From assembly GCF_004519295.1 (NCBI RefSeq), contig NZ_SOZH01000005.1:1-64000 (forward strand): a DNA stretch of 64,000 nt, written 5' to 3'. The stretch's first letter is position 1, and every line of letters begins with the position of its first letter. Under the pieces are notes generated by a model. That model searched no databases. It was not told the origin of the DNA and saw only the letters and a list, made by a program, of their open reading frames with translations. Source of the stretch: Cellulosimicrobium funkei (GTDB lineage: Bacteria > Actinomycetota > Actinomycetes > Actinomycetales > Cellulomonadaceae). The position numbers and the translations under genes were made by a program. Positions 37,764-45,417 of the stretch are shown here, piece after piece.

Positions 37764-39062
37764 TCAGCCGGGCTGGGCGGCGGCGCGCATCGCCCGCCGT
37801 CCCGAGGGCAGCGCGACGGCGACGGTCACGACGACGAACATGAGGACCCCGGAGACGACGAGCAACGACTCGACGGAGAAGCGGTCCGCGAGCGGGCCGA
37901 ACACGACCATGCCGAGCGGCATCGAGACCGCCATGACGATGCCGACGAACCCGAAGACCCGGCCCTGGCGCTCCGGCTCGACGGTCTCCTGGAGCACGGT
38001 CATCGACGTCGTGGAGAAGGGCGGCACGGAGAGCCCGAGCAGGAACATGAAGACGAAGAACACCCACATGTTCGTCGAGACGCCCATCGCGACCGACAGC
38101 AGGCCGAAGACGAACGTCGAGCCGACGATCATCGCGATCCGGTTCTTGAGGCCGCCCCACGTCGCGAGCAGCACGCCCCCGAGGAGCATCCCGACGGAGA
38201 ACGCGACCTCGTTGACGGTGAGCTTCCAGACCTCCTCGCCGAAGGTGCGCGCGACCATGAGCGGCGTGAGGTACGACGGCGCGACGATGAGCAGGAACAC
38301 GACGGCGTAGAGGCCCAGCACCCACCGGACGAACGGGTGCGACCCGAGGTAGCGGAACCCTTCGACGAGGTCGTCGAAGTACCCGGCGCGCTCACCCGCG
38401 GCGGCGCGCGCGAGGGTCGGGACGGGCACGAGCAGGAGGAGCCCGATCCCGATCGCGGCGGTGACGACGTCGACGAAGAACACGGCGACCAGGGACAGGC
38501 TCGCGTACAGGGCCGCAGCGACCGCGGGGGCGAGGAGCATCATCGCGGACTGGATCGACTGGTTGATGCCGTTGACCCGCAGGAGCCTGCTCGTGGGCAC
38601 GATCTGCGGGAGCAGCGCCGCGACGGCCGGGGTCTGGACGCCGGCGCCCGTCGAGCGGACGGCCAGCGCGGCGTAGATGAGCCAGAGGTCGTCGGCCCCG
38701 CCCAGCATGAGGAGCGCGAGCGCGAGCGTCGTCACGGCGATCGTGGCGTCGGCGGCGATCACGAGCACCTTGCGGTTCACCCGGTCCGCCCACACGCCGC
38801 CGAAGATGGAGACGACGGCCTGCGGCAGGAACCCGAACAGCGTGCTCAGCGCGAGCACCGAGCCGGACTTGGTCTCGATCGTCAGGTGCCACATGACGGC
38901 GTACTGGACGAGCATCGAGCCGAACAGGGAGACCGTCTGCCCCGAGAGGAACACCGCGGTGTCCCGGCGCCACCGGGGCCGGGCGAGCGTGTCGTCCTCG
39001 GCGGGACGGTCGACGGCGTCCGCGGGCGCGGCGTCGGTGTTCTCGTACGGCGTATGGCTCAC
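37764..39062 (-). CDS. MFS exporter, macrolide-efflux-like (MFS_3)
   Basis: A 432-residue transporter with 12 predicted spans, similar in layout to MefA/enterobactin-exporter type proteins. Signs: FLSGQTVSLFGSMLVQYAVMWHL in the first span split here as FLSGQTVSLFGSM, motif A-like GGVWADRVNRK, and LPQIVPTSRLLRVNGINQSI in the loop region. Start is GTG at 39062, six bases after CACGAT; much longer frames upstream are not coding. Substrate unknown; a drug, a siderophore or a secreted metabolite are possible. Its stop faces the convergent carboxylase gene over the repeat element. Confidence 0.87.
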   Translation of the reverse strand: MSHTPYENTDAAPADAVDRPAEDDTLARPRWRRDTAVFLSGQTVSLFGSMLVQYAVMWHLTIETKSGSVLALSTLFGFLPQAVVSIFGGVWADRVNRKVLVIAADATIAVTTLALALLMLGGADDLWLIYAALAVRSTGAGVQTPAVAALLPQIVPTSRLLRVNGINQSIQSAMMLLAPAVAAALYASLSLVAVFFVDVVTAAIGIGLLLLVPVPTLARAAAGERAGYFDDLVEGFRYLGSHPFVRWVLGLYAVVFLLIVAPSYLTPLMVARTFGEEVWKLTVNEVAFSVGMLLGGVLLATWGGLKNRIAMIVGSTFVFGLLSVAMGVSTNMWVFFVFMFLLGLSVPPFSTTSMTVLQETVEPERQGRVFGFVGIVMAVSMPLGMVVFGPLADRFSVESLLVVSGVLMFVVVTVAVALPSGRRAMRAAAQPG

Positions 39063-39074
39063 CCGGACATCGTG
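39063..39074 (-). promoter_or_regulatory. -10 box of the MFS_3 exporter gene
   Basis: CACGAT at 39074-39069, six bases before GTG at 39062. Weaker than the TANNNT boxes elsewhere. Confidence 0.4.
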
Positions 39075-39151
39075 CCGGGCGCCACCCACACGGTCCACGG
39101 AATTCGCCGACGGCGCACCGCCGCGCGCGGCGGGGCACGGCACCGGGCTGG

Positions 39152-39164
39152 CAGCATGGGGCTC
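39152..39164 (+). promoter_or_regulatory. -10 box of the NUDIX gene
   Basis: CAGCAT at 39152-39157, seven bases before GTG at 39165. It overlaps an in-frame ATG at 39156, which favours the GTG start. Confidence 0.4.
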
Positions 39165-39707
39165 GTGACGATCCCGACCGCCCCCCGCGACCCCGACGAG
39201 CCGCCGACCCGGCTCCCCCGCCACCTCCAGCCGGGCGACGGCTGGGTCGAGTGCGCGTGCGGACGTCGGCACTGGGGGCTGTTCGGGGCGGCCGGGCTGC
39301 TGCTCGCCCGGCGCGACGGCACCGGGCGGCCGACCGACGTCGTGCTCCAGCACCGGGCCCCGTGGTCCGACCAGGGCGGGACGTGGGGCGTGCCGGGGGG
39401 CGCCGTCGGGCCGGACGAGACCGCCGCGCAGGGAGCCCTGCGCGAGGCGGAGGAGGAGGCAGGGATCGACCCCGCGGCCGTGCGCGTCGTGGGCGAGCGC
39501 GTGCTCGACCACGGCCCGTGGCGGTACACGACGGTCCTCGCCGAGGTCGTGGACGGCACGCCGGTCGAGCCGCGTGCGACCGACGCCGAGAGCATCGAGG
39601 TCCGGTGGGTCCCCGTCGACGACGTCGCGGGCCTCGACCTCCTCCCGGCCTTCGCGGACGCCTGGCCGGGGCTGCGTGCCCTGCTCGAGGACCCGTCCGA
39701 GGACTGA
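39165..39707 (+). CDS. NUDIX hydrolase
   Basis: A 180-residue Nudix hydrolase that cleaves nucleoside diphosphate-linked compounds. The full Nudix box is present: GAVGPDETAAQGALREAEEEAGI. In front of the box is a short segment with CACGRRHWG, two Cys and a His that could bind metal, as in NUDIX proteins related to NudC-like or bifunctional types. Start taken at GTG 39165; an ATG three codons earlier overlaps the probable -10 box. Substrate not readable. Divergent from the MFS exporter. Confidence 0.9.
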   Translation: MTIPTAPRDPDEPPTRLPRHLQPGDGWVECACGRRHWGLFGAAGLLLARRDGTGRPTDVVLQHRAPWSDQGGTWGVPGGAVGPDETAAQGALREAEEEAGIDPAAVRVVGERVLDHGPWRYTTVLAEVVDGTPVEPRATDAESIEVRWVPVDDVAGLDLLPAFADAWPGLRALLEDPSED

Positions 39708-39712
39708 GGGCC

Positions 39713-39743
39713 CGGGCGGCGTCCCGAGCACCGACGCCGCCCG
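39713..39743 (+). terminator. Terminator of the NUDIX gene
   Basis: Perfect 11-base arms (39713-39723 and 39733-39743), nine-base loop, six bases past the stop. Confidence 0.6.
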
Positions 39744-39784
39744 CCCGCACGCCGGCCGTCCTGTGCCGCGCGCGCCCGGGGCGG

Positions 39785-39798
39785 TAGCGTCACACCTC
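39785..39798 (+). promoter_or_regulatory. -10 box of the EEP-family membrane protein gene
   Basis: TAGCGT at 39785-39790, eight bases before GTG at 39799. Predicted leaderless start. Confidence 0.5.
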
Positions 39799-41811
39799 GT
39801 GAACCCCGCGCCGGCCCCCGTCGTCCCGCGCGACCGCGCCGACCTCGCCCTCCTGCTCCTCGTCGTCACGGTCACGGCGACGGTGGTCGAGCTCGTGCGG
39901 TCGAGCGGCCCGCTGCTCGACCACGCGTTCTCCGCGGGGGTCGTCACCGTGGCCCTGACGGCCCTCGCGACGTACGCGGCGCCGGGGCTGCTCGTCGCGA
40001 TGATCGCCGCGCGGCTCGAGCTCACCGGCCGCGTCGTGCTGCTCGCCGTCTCCGCGCTCGTCGTGGCGCGGCTCGTGCTCCAGGCGCTCGGCACGGCGAT
40101 CGCCTCGGGCGCGGACCTCGGGCTCGTCCGGTACGGCGTGGGCCTGGCGACCGTCGCGCTCGGGATCGGCGTGCTCGTCCTCGTGGCGGGGTCCGCGAGC
40201 GGCGCCCGCCCCGGCGCGGCCGACGGCCTCGCGCGGGGCCGCCTCGTGGCCCTGGGCGTCGTGCTCGGCGCGCTCCTCGCCGCGGCGCTGAGCGCGGCCC
40301 TGGGCACGTGGGACGCCTACTGGCGGGTCGACGTCGGCGCGTGGGTCGTGACGGTCGTCGTCACGGGGGCCGCGCTCGCCTGCGCGTGGGTGCTGCGCGG
40401 GCGCGACGCCCTGCCGGGGTCGCGCGGGCTGTGGGTGCTCGGCCCGTTCGTCGCGCTCGCCGTGCAGGTGTCGGTCAACCCGGCGTTCGCGGCGGCGCAG
40501 ACGGGGGTCGCGCTCCCGTTCGCGGTCGCCGGGCTCGCCGTCGCCGCGCTGCTCACGGCCTGGGCCGTCCCGCGACCCGCGCGGTCCCGGCCCGGTGTGT
40601 GGCTCCCGCCCGCGGTGCTCGTGGTGGGCGTCGCCGTCGTCCTGCTCGCGGTCCCCCGGGTCGACGGGCCGGGCGCGTGGGGCTGGGTGCTCCTCGCCCT
40701 GCTCGTGCTGCTGGTCCCGGTCGCGGGGCGCACGCTCGCCCTCGCGCTGACCCGCCCGGCGCTGCCGCTCACGTGGCTCCGGCTCGCCGGCGCCGCGAGC
40801 GCCGCGGGTCTCGGCGTCGCCGTCCCGCTGCTGGGCTACCAGCTCGAGTACGACGTGCCGCTGCCGTTCCCTCACACCCTGCTGCCCGTCGCGGCCGCGC
40901 TCGCGGTGGCCGTCCCCGCCGTGGTCGCGGGGAGGCGTGCGCACCGCGCCGCGCCGACCCCGGACGACGAGCGGCCCGCCCCTCGGGAGCGCGGGCCGCT
41001 CGCGCTCGCCCTCGGGGGCGCGGTCGCGCTGCTCGCGCTCGTCGGCGTCTCCCAGGTCCACGTGCCGACGACGACGTCCGCCGTCGCCGACTACCCGGTG
41101 GGCGACCTCCGGCTGCTGGACTGGAACCTGCACTACGGCGTGAGCGCCGACCCGTCGGTCCGGCTCGACGAGATGGCGGCGACGATCACGGAGTCCGGGG
41201 CCGACGTCGTGACGCTCCAGGAGGTGTCCCGCGGCTGGGTGCTCGGCGGCGGCGCCGACATGGCGACGTACCTCGCGCGCGCGACCGGCATGCGGGTCGT
41301 CTTCGCGCCCGCGGCCGACCGCCAGTTCGGCAACGCGATCCTCTGGGACCCGCTGCGGGGCGACCTCACCGACGTCGTGCGCCACGCCCTCCCCTACGGC
41401 GCCGGTCCCCAGGAGCGCTCGGCCGTCTCCGCGACGGTCGACGCCGCGGGCGTCCCGGTGCGCGTCACGTCGGTGCACGTGCAGCACCGCGAGGAGAACA
41501 CCCCGACCCGGCTCGACCAGCTCGACGCGCTCCTCGCCGCGGAGCAGGTCGGGGACGCGTACGTCCTGGCGGGCGACCTCAACGCGGAACCCGGCTGGGA
41601 CGAGATCGCCCTCCTCGAGGACGCCGGTCTCGAGAGCGGGCAGGACGTCGCGGGCGACCCCGCGGCGCTCACGTCGCCCGCCGTGGCCCCGGCGCACCGG
41701 ATCGACTGGGTCCTCGGCTCCCCCGCGGTGACGTTCCGGTCGGTCGAGGTCCTCGACGTCACGGCGTCCGACCACCGCCCGCTGCTCGCCGAGCTCCGCG
41801 CGCAGGACTGA
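39799..41811 (+). CDS. Membrane protein with C-terminal endonuclease/exonuclease/phosphatase domain
   Basis: A 670-residue protein. The first 430 residues contain about ten to twelve hydrophobic spans, the rest is an EEP (DNase I-like) phosphodiesterase domain with LDWNLHYG, VVTLQEVSRG (metal Glu), AGDLNAEPGW, RIDWVLGSP and ASDHRPLLAEL, so the metal and catalytic His/Asp residues are complete. By hydrophobicity the domain follows the last span and its side of the membrane depends on the span count. Possible substrates are phospholipids, nucleic acid or other phosphodiesters. GTG start follows TAGCGT. It is a separate unit from the NUDIX gene. Confidence 0.82.
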   Translation: MNPAPAPVVPRDRADLALLLLVVTVTATVVELVRSSGPLLDHAFSAGVVTVALTALATYAAPGLLVAMIAARLELTGRVVLLAVSALVVARLVLQALGTAIASGADLGLVRYGVGLATVALGIGVLVLVAGSASGARPGAADGLARGRLVALGVVLGALLAAALSAALGTWDAYWRVDVGAWVVTVVVTGAALACAWVLRGRDALPGSRGLWVLGPFVALAVQVSVNPAFAAAQTGVALPFAVAGLAVAALLTAWAVPRPARSRPGVWLPPAVLVVGVAVVLLAVPRVDGPGAWGWVLLALLVLLVPVAGRTLALALTRPALPLTWLRLAGAASAAGLGVAVPLLGYQLEYDVPLPFPHTLLPVAAALAVAVPAVVAGRRAHRAAPTPDDERPAPRERGPLALALGGAVALLALVGVSQVHVPTTTSAVADYPVGDLRLLDWNLHYGVSADPSVRLDEMAATITESGADVVTLQEVSRGWVLGGGADMATYLARATGMRVVFAPAADRQFGNAILWDPLRGDLTDVVRHALPYGAGPQERSAVSATVDAAGVPVRVTSVHVQHREENTPTRLDQLDALLAAEQVGDAYVLAGDLNAEPGWDEIALLEDAGLESGQDVAGDPAALTSPAVAPAHRIDWVLGSPAVTFRSVEVLDVTASDHRPLLAELRAQD

Positions 41812-41880
41812 GACCCGTCCCGGCCACCTCGGCCCGGGATCCCGGCGCCCGCGGCCCGACCCGGGCGCGGGGCGGCGGGT

Positions 41881-41892
41881 TAGGGTCGACGG
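41881..41892 (+). promoter_or_regulatory. -10 box of the 157-residue protein gene
   Basis: TAGGGT at 41881-41886, six bases before GTG at 41893. Predicted leaderless start. Confidence 0.55.
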
Positions 41893-42366
41893 GTGCGCAT
41901 CGAGCTGACCGTGACCGAGGCCGTCGAGATCGCCCGCGCGACGGGCGGCCTGCCGCCGTACGTGCGGTCGGTCGCGAGCGAGGGCGACGACGTGCGGGTC
42001 GTCGTCGACCTGCGCGAGGTGCCCGACCCGCCGTCGGCCCTCCGGCTCGCGGCCCGGCTCGTCCCGGTCGTCCGCGCGACGCTGCGGGTGGAGTCCGTCG
42101 TCGCGGGCACGGCGGTGCTCGCGGTCGAGGCGAGCGCGGCCGGCCTGCCCGCCCACAAGCTCCTCGGCTTCGTCGAGGCGCCGCTGCAGGGCGCCCTGCG
42201 CTCGCACGGCCTGCCGCCCGAGGCCGTGCGCGTGCTGCCCGAGGCGCGCGTCGCGGTCGACGTGCAGGCGCTCCTGGGCGGCGTGCTCGAGCACACGTTC
42301 CCCGGCTTCCAGCTCACCGAGCTCGCCTGGGCCGACGGGAGCCTGCGTCTCGACGGACGGCTCTGA
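41893..42366 (+). CDS. Hypothetical protein, 157 residues
   Basis: I do not recognise a family. The protein is soluble and alpha/beta, with MRIELTVTEAVEIARATGG at the start, a beta-rich middle, and VAVDVQALLGGVLEHTFPGF near the end. It has no signal peptide or span. It begins at a GTG after a TAGGGT box and is followed one base later by the P-loop kinase gene, so the two are co-expressed. Confidence 0.55.
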   Translation: MRIELTVTEAVEIARATGGLPPYVRSVASEGDDVRVVVDLREVPDPPSALRLAARLVPVVRATLRVESVVAGTAVLAVEASAAGLPAHKLLGFVEAPLQGALRSHGLPPEAVRVLPEARVAVDVQALLGGVLEHTFPGFQLTELAWADGSLRLDGRL

Positions 42367-42367
42367 C

Positions 42368-42949
42368 GTGCCGGACGCTCGTCCCTCGGCGCCCGTCCTC
42401 GTCCTGCTCGGTCCCGCGGCGACCGGCAAGTCGACGCTCGGCGCGCTCGTCGCGCAGCGGCTCGGGGTGCCGTTCGTCGACCTCGACGCCGTGGCCGACC
42501 GCTACTACCCGGAGGTCGGCTGGAGCGTCGAGCGCCTCGTCGAGCGCGTCGGCGTGGTGGGCCGCGTGGCGGCCGAGCGCGAGTGGGAGCCGGCCCGCGC
42601 GCACGCGACGGAGCGCGCGGTCGCGGAGCACCCGGGCTCGGTGCTGGCGCTCGGCGCGGGGCACGCGTCGTACACCGACCCCGCGCAGCTCGCCCGCGTC
42701 CGCGCCGCGCTCGCGCCCGTCCCGCACGTCGTCCTCGTGCTGCCGAGCACCGACCGCGAGCACGCGCTCGGCGTGCTGCGCGCCCGCTCCCTCGCCGCCA
42801 AGGGCACCGACTGGCGACCCGCGGGGCACGACTTCCTCGCCGAGTGGTTCGACGACCCGGGCACGCGGAGCCTCGCGCACCGCACGCTCGTCACGGGCAC
42901 CGAGGACCCCGCCGCGAGCGCCCGTCGGCTGGTCGCCGCGCTCGGCTGA
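42368..42949 (+). CDS. P-loop kinase, shikimate-kinase-like
   Basis: A 193-residue NTP-binding protein with Walker A GPAATGKST and a DLDAV element where shikimate kinases bind substrate. It resembles shikimate kinase in length and N-terminal layout, but the GGG motif that binds shikimate is replaced by ALGAGHAS, so I do not call it aroK. It is predicted to phosphorylate an unknown small molecule. GTG start one base after the 157-residue gene. The stop is 31 bases from the convergent lpdA. Confidence 0.7.
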   Translation: MPDARPSAPVLVLLGPAATGKSTLGALVAQRLGVPFVDLDAVADRYYPEVGWSVERLVERVGVVGRVAAEREWEPARAHATERAVAEHPGSVLALGAGHASYTDPAQLARVRAALAPVPHVVLVLPSTDREHALGVLRARSLAAKGTDWRPAGHDFLAEWFDDPGTRSLAHRTLVTGTEDPAASARRLVAALG

Positions 42950-42979
42950 GGCGCCGCGCCCGCCGGGACCGCCGAGTGC

Positions 42980-44434
42980 TCAGTCCTCCCGGTGGTGCAG
43001 CATGCGCGCCACCTCGGCGATCGAGCCGCTGAGCGACGGGTAGACGGTGAAGGCCGACGCGACGTCGTCGACCGTGAGGCGGTGCGAGACCGCGAGCGTG
43101 ATGGGGAACACGAGCTCGCTCGCGCGCGGCGCGACGACCACGCCGCCCAGCACGACCCCCGCCTCCGGGTGGGCGAACAGCTTGACGAAGCCGTCGCGCA
43201 TCCCGAGCATCTTGGCGCGCGGGTTGCGCGCGAGCGGCAGGACGGTCGTGACGTACTTGCTGCTCTGCGCCTTGAGCTGCTCCTCGCTGTACCCGACGGT
43301 CGCGATCTCGGGCGCGGTGAAGATGTTCGCCGCGACGGTGCGCAGCTTGATCGGCACGACGGCGTCGCCGAGCGCGTGCGACATGGCGACGCGGCCCTGC
43401 ATCGCCGCGACGGACGCGAGGGGCAGCACGCCGGTGCAGTCGCCCGCGGCGTAGATCCCGCGCACCGACGTGCGCGACACCTTGTCGACCTCGACGTGCC
43501 CGCTGGGCGTGAGCCGGACCCCGGCCTCCTCGAGGCCGATGCCGCTCGTCGAGGGGATCGCGCCGACGGCGATGAGCACGTGCGAGCCCTCGACGACGCG
43601 GCCGTCGGAGAGCGTGACGCGCACGCCGTCCTCGGTGCGCTCGGCGGACTCGGCGCGCGAGCGGGACATGACCGTCATGCCGCGCGAGCGGAACACGCCC
43701 TCGAGCAGCTCGGCGGCGTCGGCGTCCTCGCCGGGGAGCACGCGGTCACGGCTCGACACGAGCACGACGTCCGAGCCCAGCGCGTTGTACGCGCCCGCGA
43801 ACTCGGCGCCGGTGACGCCCGACCCCACGACGACGAGCCGCTCCGGGAGCTCGGAGAGGTTGTAGAGCTGCGTCCACGTGAGGATGCGCTCGCCGTCGGG
43901 CTGCGCGGTCGGGAGCACGCGTGGCGTCGCGCCGAGCGCGAGCAGGATGACGTCCGCGTCGAGCACGAGCGGGCCGTCGGTGCCGTCGGGCGCGTCGACC
44001 ACGACGCGCTCGGGGCCGTCGAGCCGGCCCTCGCCGATGACGACGCGCACGCCCTCGCGCTCGAGCCGCGCGTGGATGTCGGCGGACTGCGCCGCCGCGA
44101 GCGCCATGACGCGCGTGTTCACGGCCTCGAGGTCGACGATGTGCCGCCGCATCGCGGGGTGCTGCGCCTTGGCCGTGTCGACGGGGAGGCGGATGCCGAG
44201 CTCGGCGGCGCGCTCGGCGATCGTCATCCAGTCGGCGGTGGCGATGAGCGTCTTCGAGGGGACGACGTCCGTCAGGACGGCCGCGCCGCCGAGCCCGTGG
44301 CGCTCGACGACGGTGACGTCGGCGCCGAGGCGACGGGCGACGAGGGCGGCCTCGTAGCCGCCGGGCCCACCCCCCACGACGACGATGCGGGTGCTGTCCG
44401 GGGCGGTCGAGGAGTCCATGCTCACGTGCGTCAC
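42980..44434 (-). CDS. lpdA: NAD(P)H quinone reductase, LpdA type
   Basis: A 484-residue flavoprotein of the pyridine nucleotide-disulphide reductase family. FAD binding is by VVVGGGPGGYEAAL, the second nucleotide fold by VVGSGVTGAEFAGAY, and the FAD ribityl motif is GIYAAGDCTG. The redox motif that in true lipoamide dehydrogenases is CLNxGC is here GLGGAAVLTDVVPSK, with neither Cys, so it cannot be a lipoamide dehydrogenase. This matches mycobacterial LpdA (Rv3303c), an NAD(P)H:quinone reductase. Start GTG at 44434 lies seven bases after CAGAAT; an in-frame ATG at 44443 overlaps that box. It would recycle quinones or help redox defence. Confidence 0.9.
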   Translation of the reverse strand: MTHVSMDSSTAPDSTRIVVVGGGPGGYEAALVARRLGADVTVVERHGLGGAAVLTDVVPSKTLIATADWMTIAERAAELGIRLPVDTAKAQHPAMRRHIVDLEAVNTRVMALAAAQSADIHARLEREGVRVVIGEGRLDGPERVVVDAPDGTDGPLVLDADVILLALGATPRVLPTAQPDGERILTWTQLYNLSELPERLVVVGSGVTGAEFAGAYNALGSDVVLVSSRDRVLPGEDADAAELLEGVFRSRGMTVMSRSRAESAERTEDGVRVTLSDGRVVEGSHVLIAVGAIPSTSGIGLEEAGVRLTPSGHVEVDKVSRTSVRGIYAAGDCTGVLPLASVAAMQGRVAMSHALGDAVVPIKLRTVAANIFTAPEIATVGYSEEQLKAQSSKYVTTVLPLARNPRAKMLGMRDGFVKLFAHPEAGVVLGGVVVAPRASELVFPITLAVSHRLTVDDVASAFTVYPSLSGSIAEVARMLHHRED

Positions 44435-44447
44435 GCCGGACATTCTG
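44435..44447 (-). promoter_or_regulatory. -10 box of lpdA
   Basis: CAGAAT at 44447-44442, seven bases before GTG at 44434. Decides between two starts. Confidence 0.45.
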
Positions 44448-44551
44448 TCAGGCCGTCGCGTCCCTCGGTGTCAGCATGCGAGACGTCGCGGCAGGTCCGG
44501 CGCGCCGCACGGGACGGCGGTGCTCGTCAGGTCGCGGGCCCGGGGACGGAC

Positions 44552-44564
44552 TAGCCTTGCGACC
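44552..44564 (+). promoter_or_regulatory. -10 box of punA
   Basis: TAGCCT at 44552-44557, seven bases before ATG at 44565. Predicted leaderless start. Confidence 0.6.
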
Positions 44565-45416
44565 ATGACGACGACGCCTCCGAGCACACCCCCGCTCGAC
44601 GATCCCGCGACCGACCCCTTCCTCGTGGCCCGGGCCGCGGCCGACCACATCGCGCAGGCCACCGGGGTCGAGGGCCACGACATGGCCCTCGTGCTCGGGT
44701 CGGGCTGGGGCGGCGCCGCGGAGCTGCTCGGCGAGGTCGTCGCCGAGGTCCCGACGCACGAGATCCCCGGCTTCTCCGCACCCGCGGTCGCGGGCCACCT
44801 CTCGGTGACGCGGTCCATCCGGGTCGAGCGCGCCGACGGCTCCGTGCGGCACGCCCTCGTGCTCGGCTCGCGCACGCACCTGTACGAGGGCAAGGGGGTG
44901 CGCGCCGTCGTGCACGGCGTGCGCACGGCCGCCGCGACGGGCGCGGAGACGCTCATCCTCACGAACGGCTGCGGCGGGCTCAACCAGGAGTGGGGCGCGG
45001 GCACTCCCGTCCTCCTCTCCGACCACATCAACCTCACGGCCCGCAGCCCGCTGGAGGGGCCGACGTTCGTCGACCTGACCGACGTGTACTCGCCGCGCCT
45101 GCGCGAGCTCGCGCACCGCGTCGACCCGACGCTGCCCGAGGGCGTGTACGCCCAGTTCCCCGGGCCGCACTACGAGACGCCCGCCGAGGTGCGGATGGCC
45201 GGGGTCCTCGGCGCCGACCTCGTCGGCATGTCCACGACGCTCGAGGCCATCGCGGCCCGGCACTGCGGCCTGGAGGTGCTCGGCGTCTCGCTCGTGACGA
45301 ACCTCGCCGCCGGGATCAGCCCGACGCCGCTCTCCCACGCCGAGGTCATCGAGGCCGGCCAGGCCGCGGGACCCCGGATCAGCGCCCTCCTGGCCGACAT
45401 CGCGAAGCTGGTGTGA
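44565..45416 (+). CDS. punA: Purine nucleoside phosphorylase
   Basis: A 283-residue trimeric-type purine nucleoside phosphorylase: it splits (deoxy)inosine or guanosine with phosphate into base and (deoxy)ribose 1-phosphate. Motifs: LVLGSGWGG (phosphate loop), RTHLYEGK, NGCGGLN, QFPGPHYETPAE, ADLVGMSTTLEAI and VTNLAAG (purine-binding Asn). The start at ATG 44565 follows a TAGCCT box. The phospho-sugar mutase gene follows after one base, so sugar 1-phosphate can be processed at once. Starts the nucleoside salvage region. Confidence 0.95.
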   Translation: MTTTPPSTPPLDDPATDPFLVARAAADHIAQATGVEGHDMALVLGSGWGGAAELLGEVVAEVPTHEIPGFSAPAVAGHLSVTRSIRVERADGSVRHALVLGSRTHLYEGKGVRAVVHGVRTAAATGAETLILTNGCGGLNQEWGAGTPVLLSDHINLTARSPLEGPTFVDLTDVYSPRLRELAHRVDPTLPEGVYAQFPGPHYETPAEVRMAGVLGADLVGMSTTLEAIAARHCGLEVLGVSLVTNLAAGISPTPLSHAEVIEAGQAAGPRISALLADIAKLV

Positions 45417-45417
45417 C

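Noticed and set aside
42368-42949. Naming the P-loop protein aroK
   Set aside because: The GGG shikimate-binding motif is replaced by GAGH.
42980-44434. Lipoamide dehydrogenase
   Set aside because: No redox-active cysteine pair.
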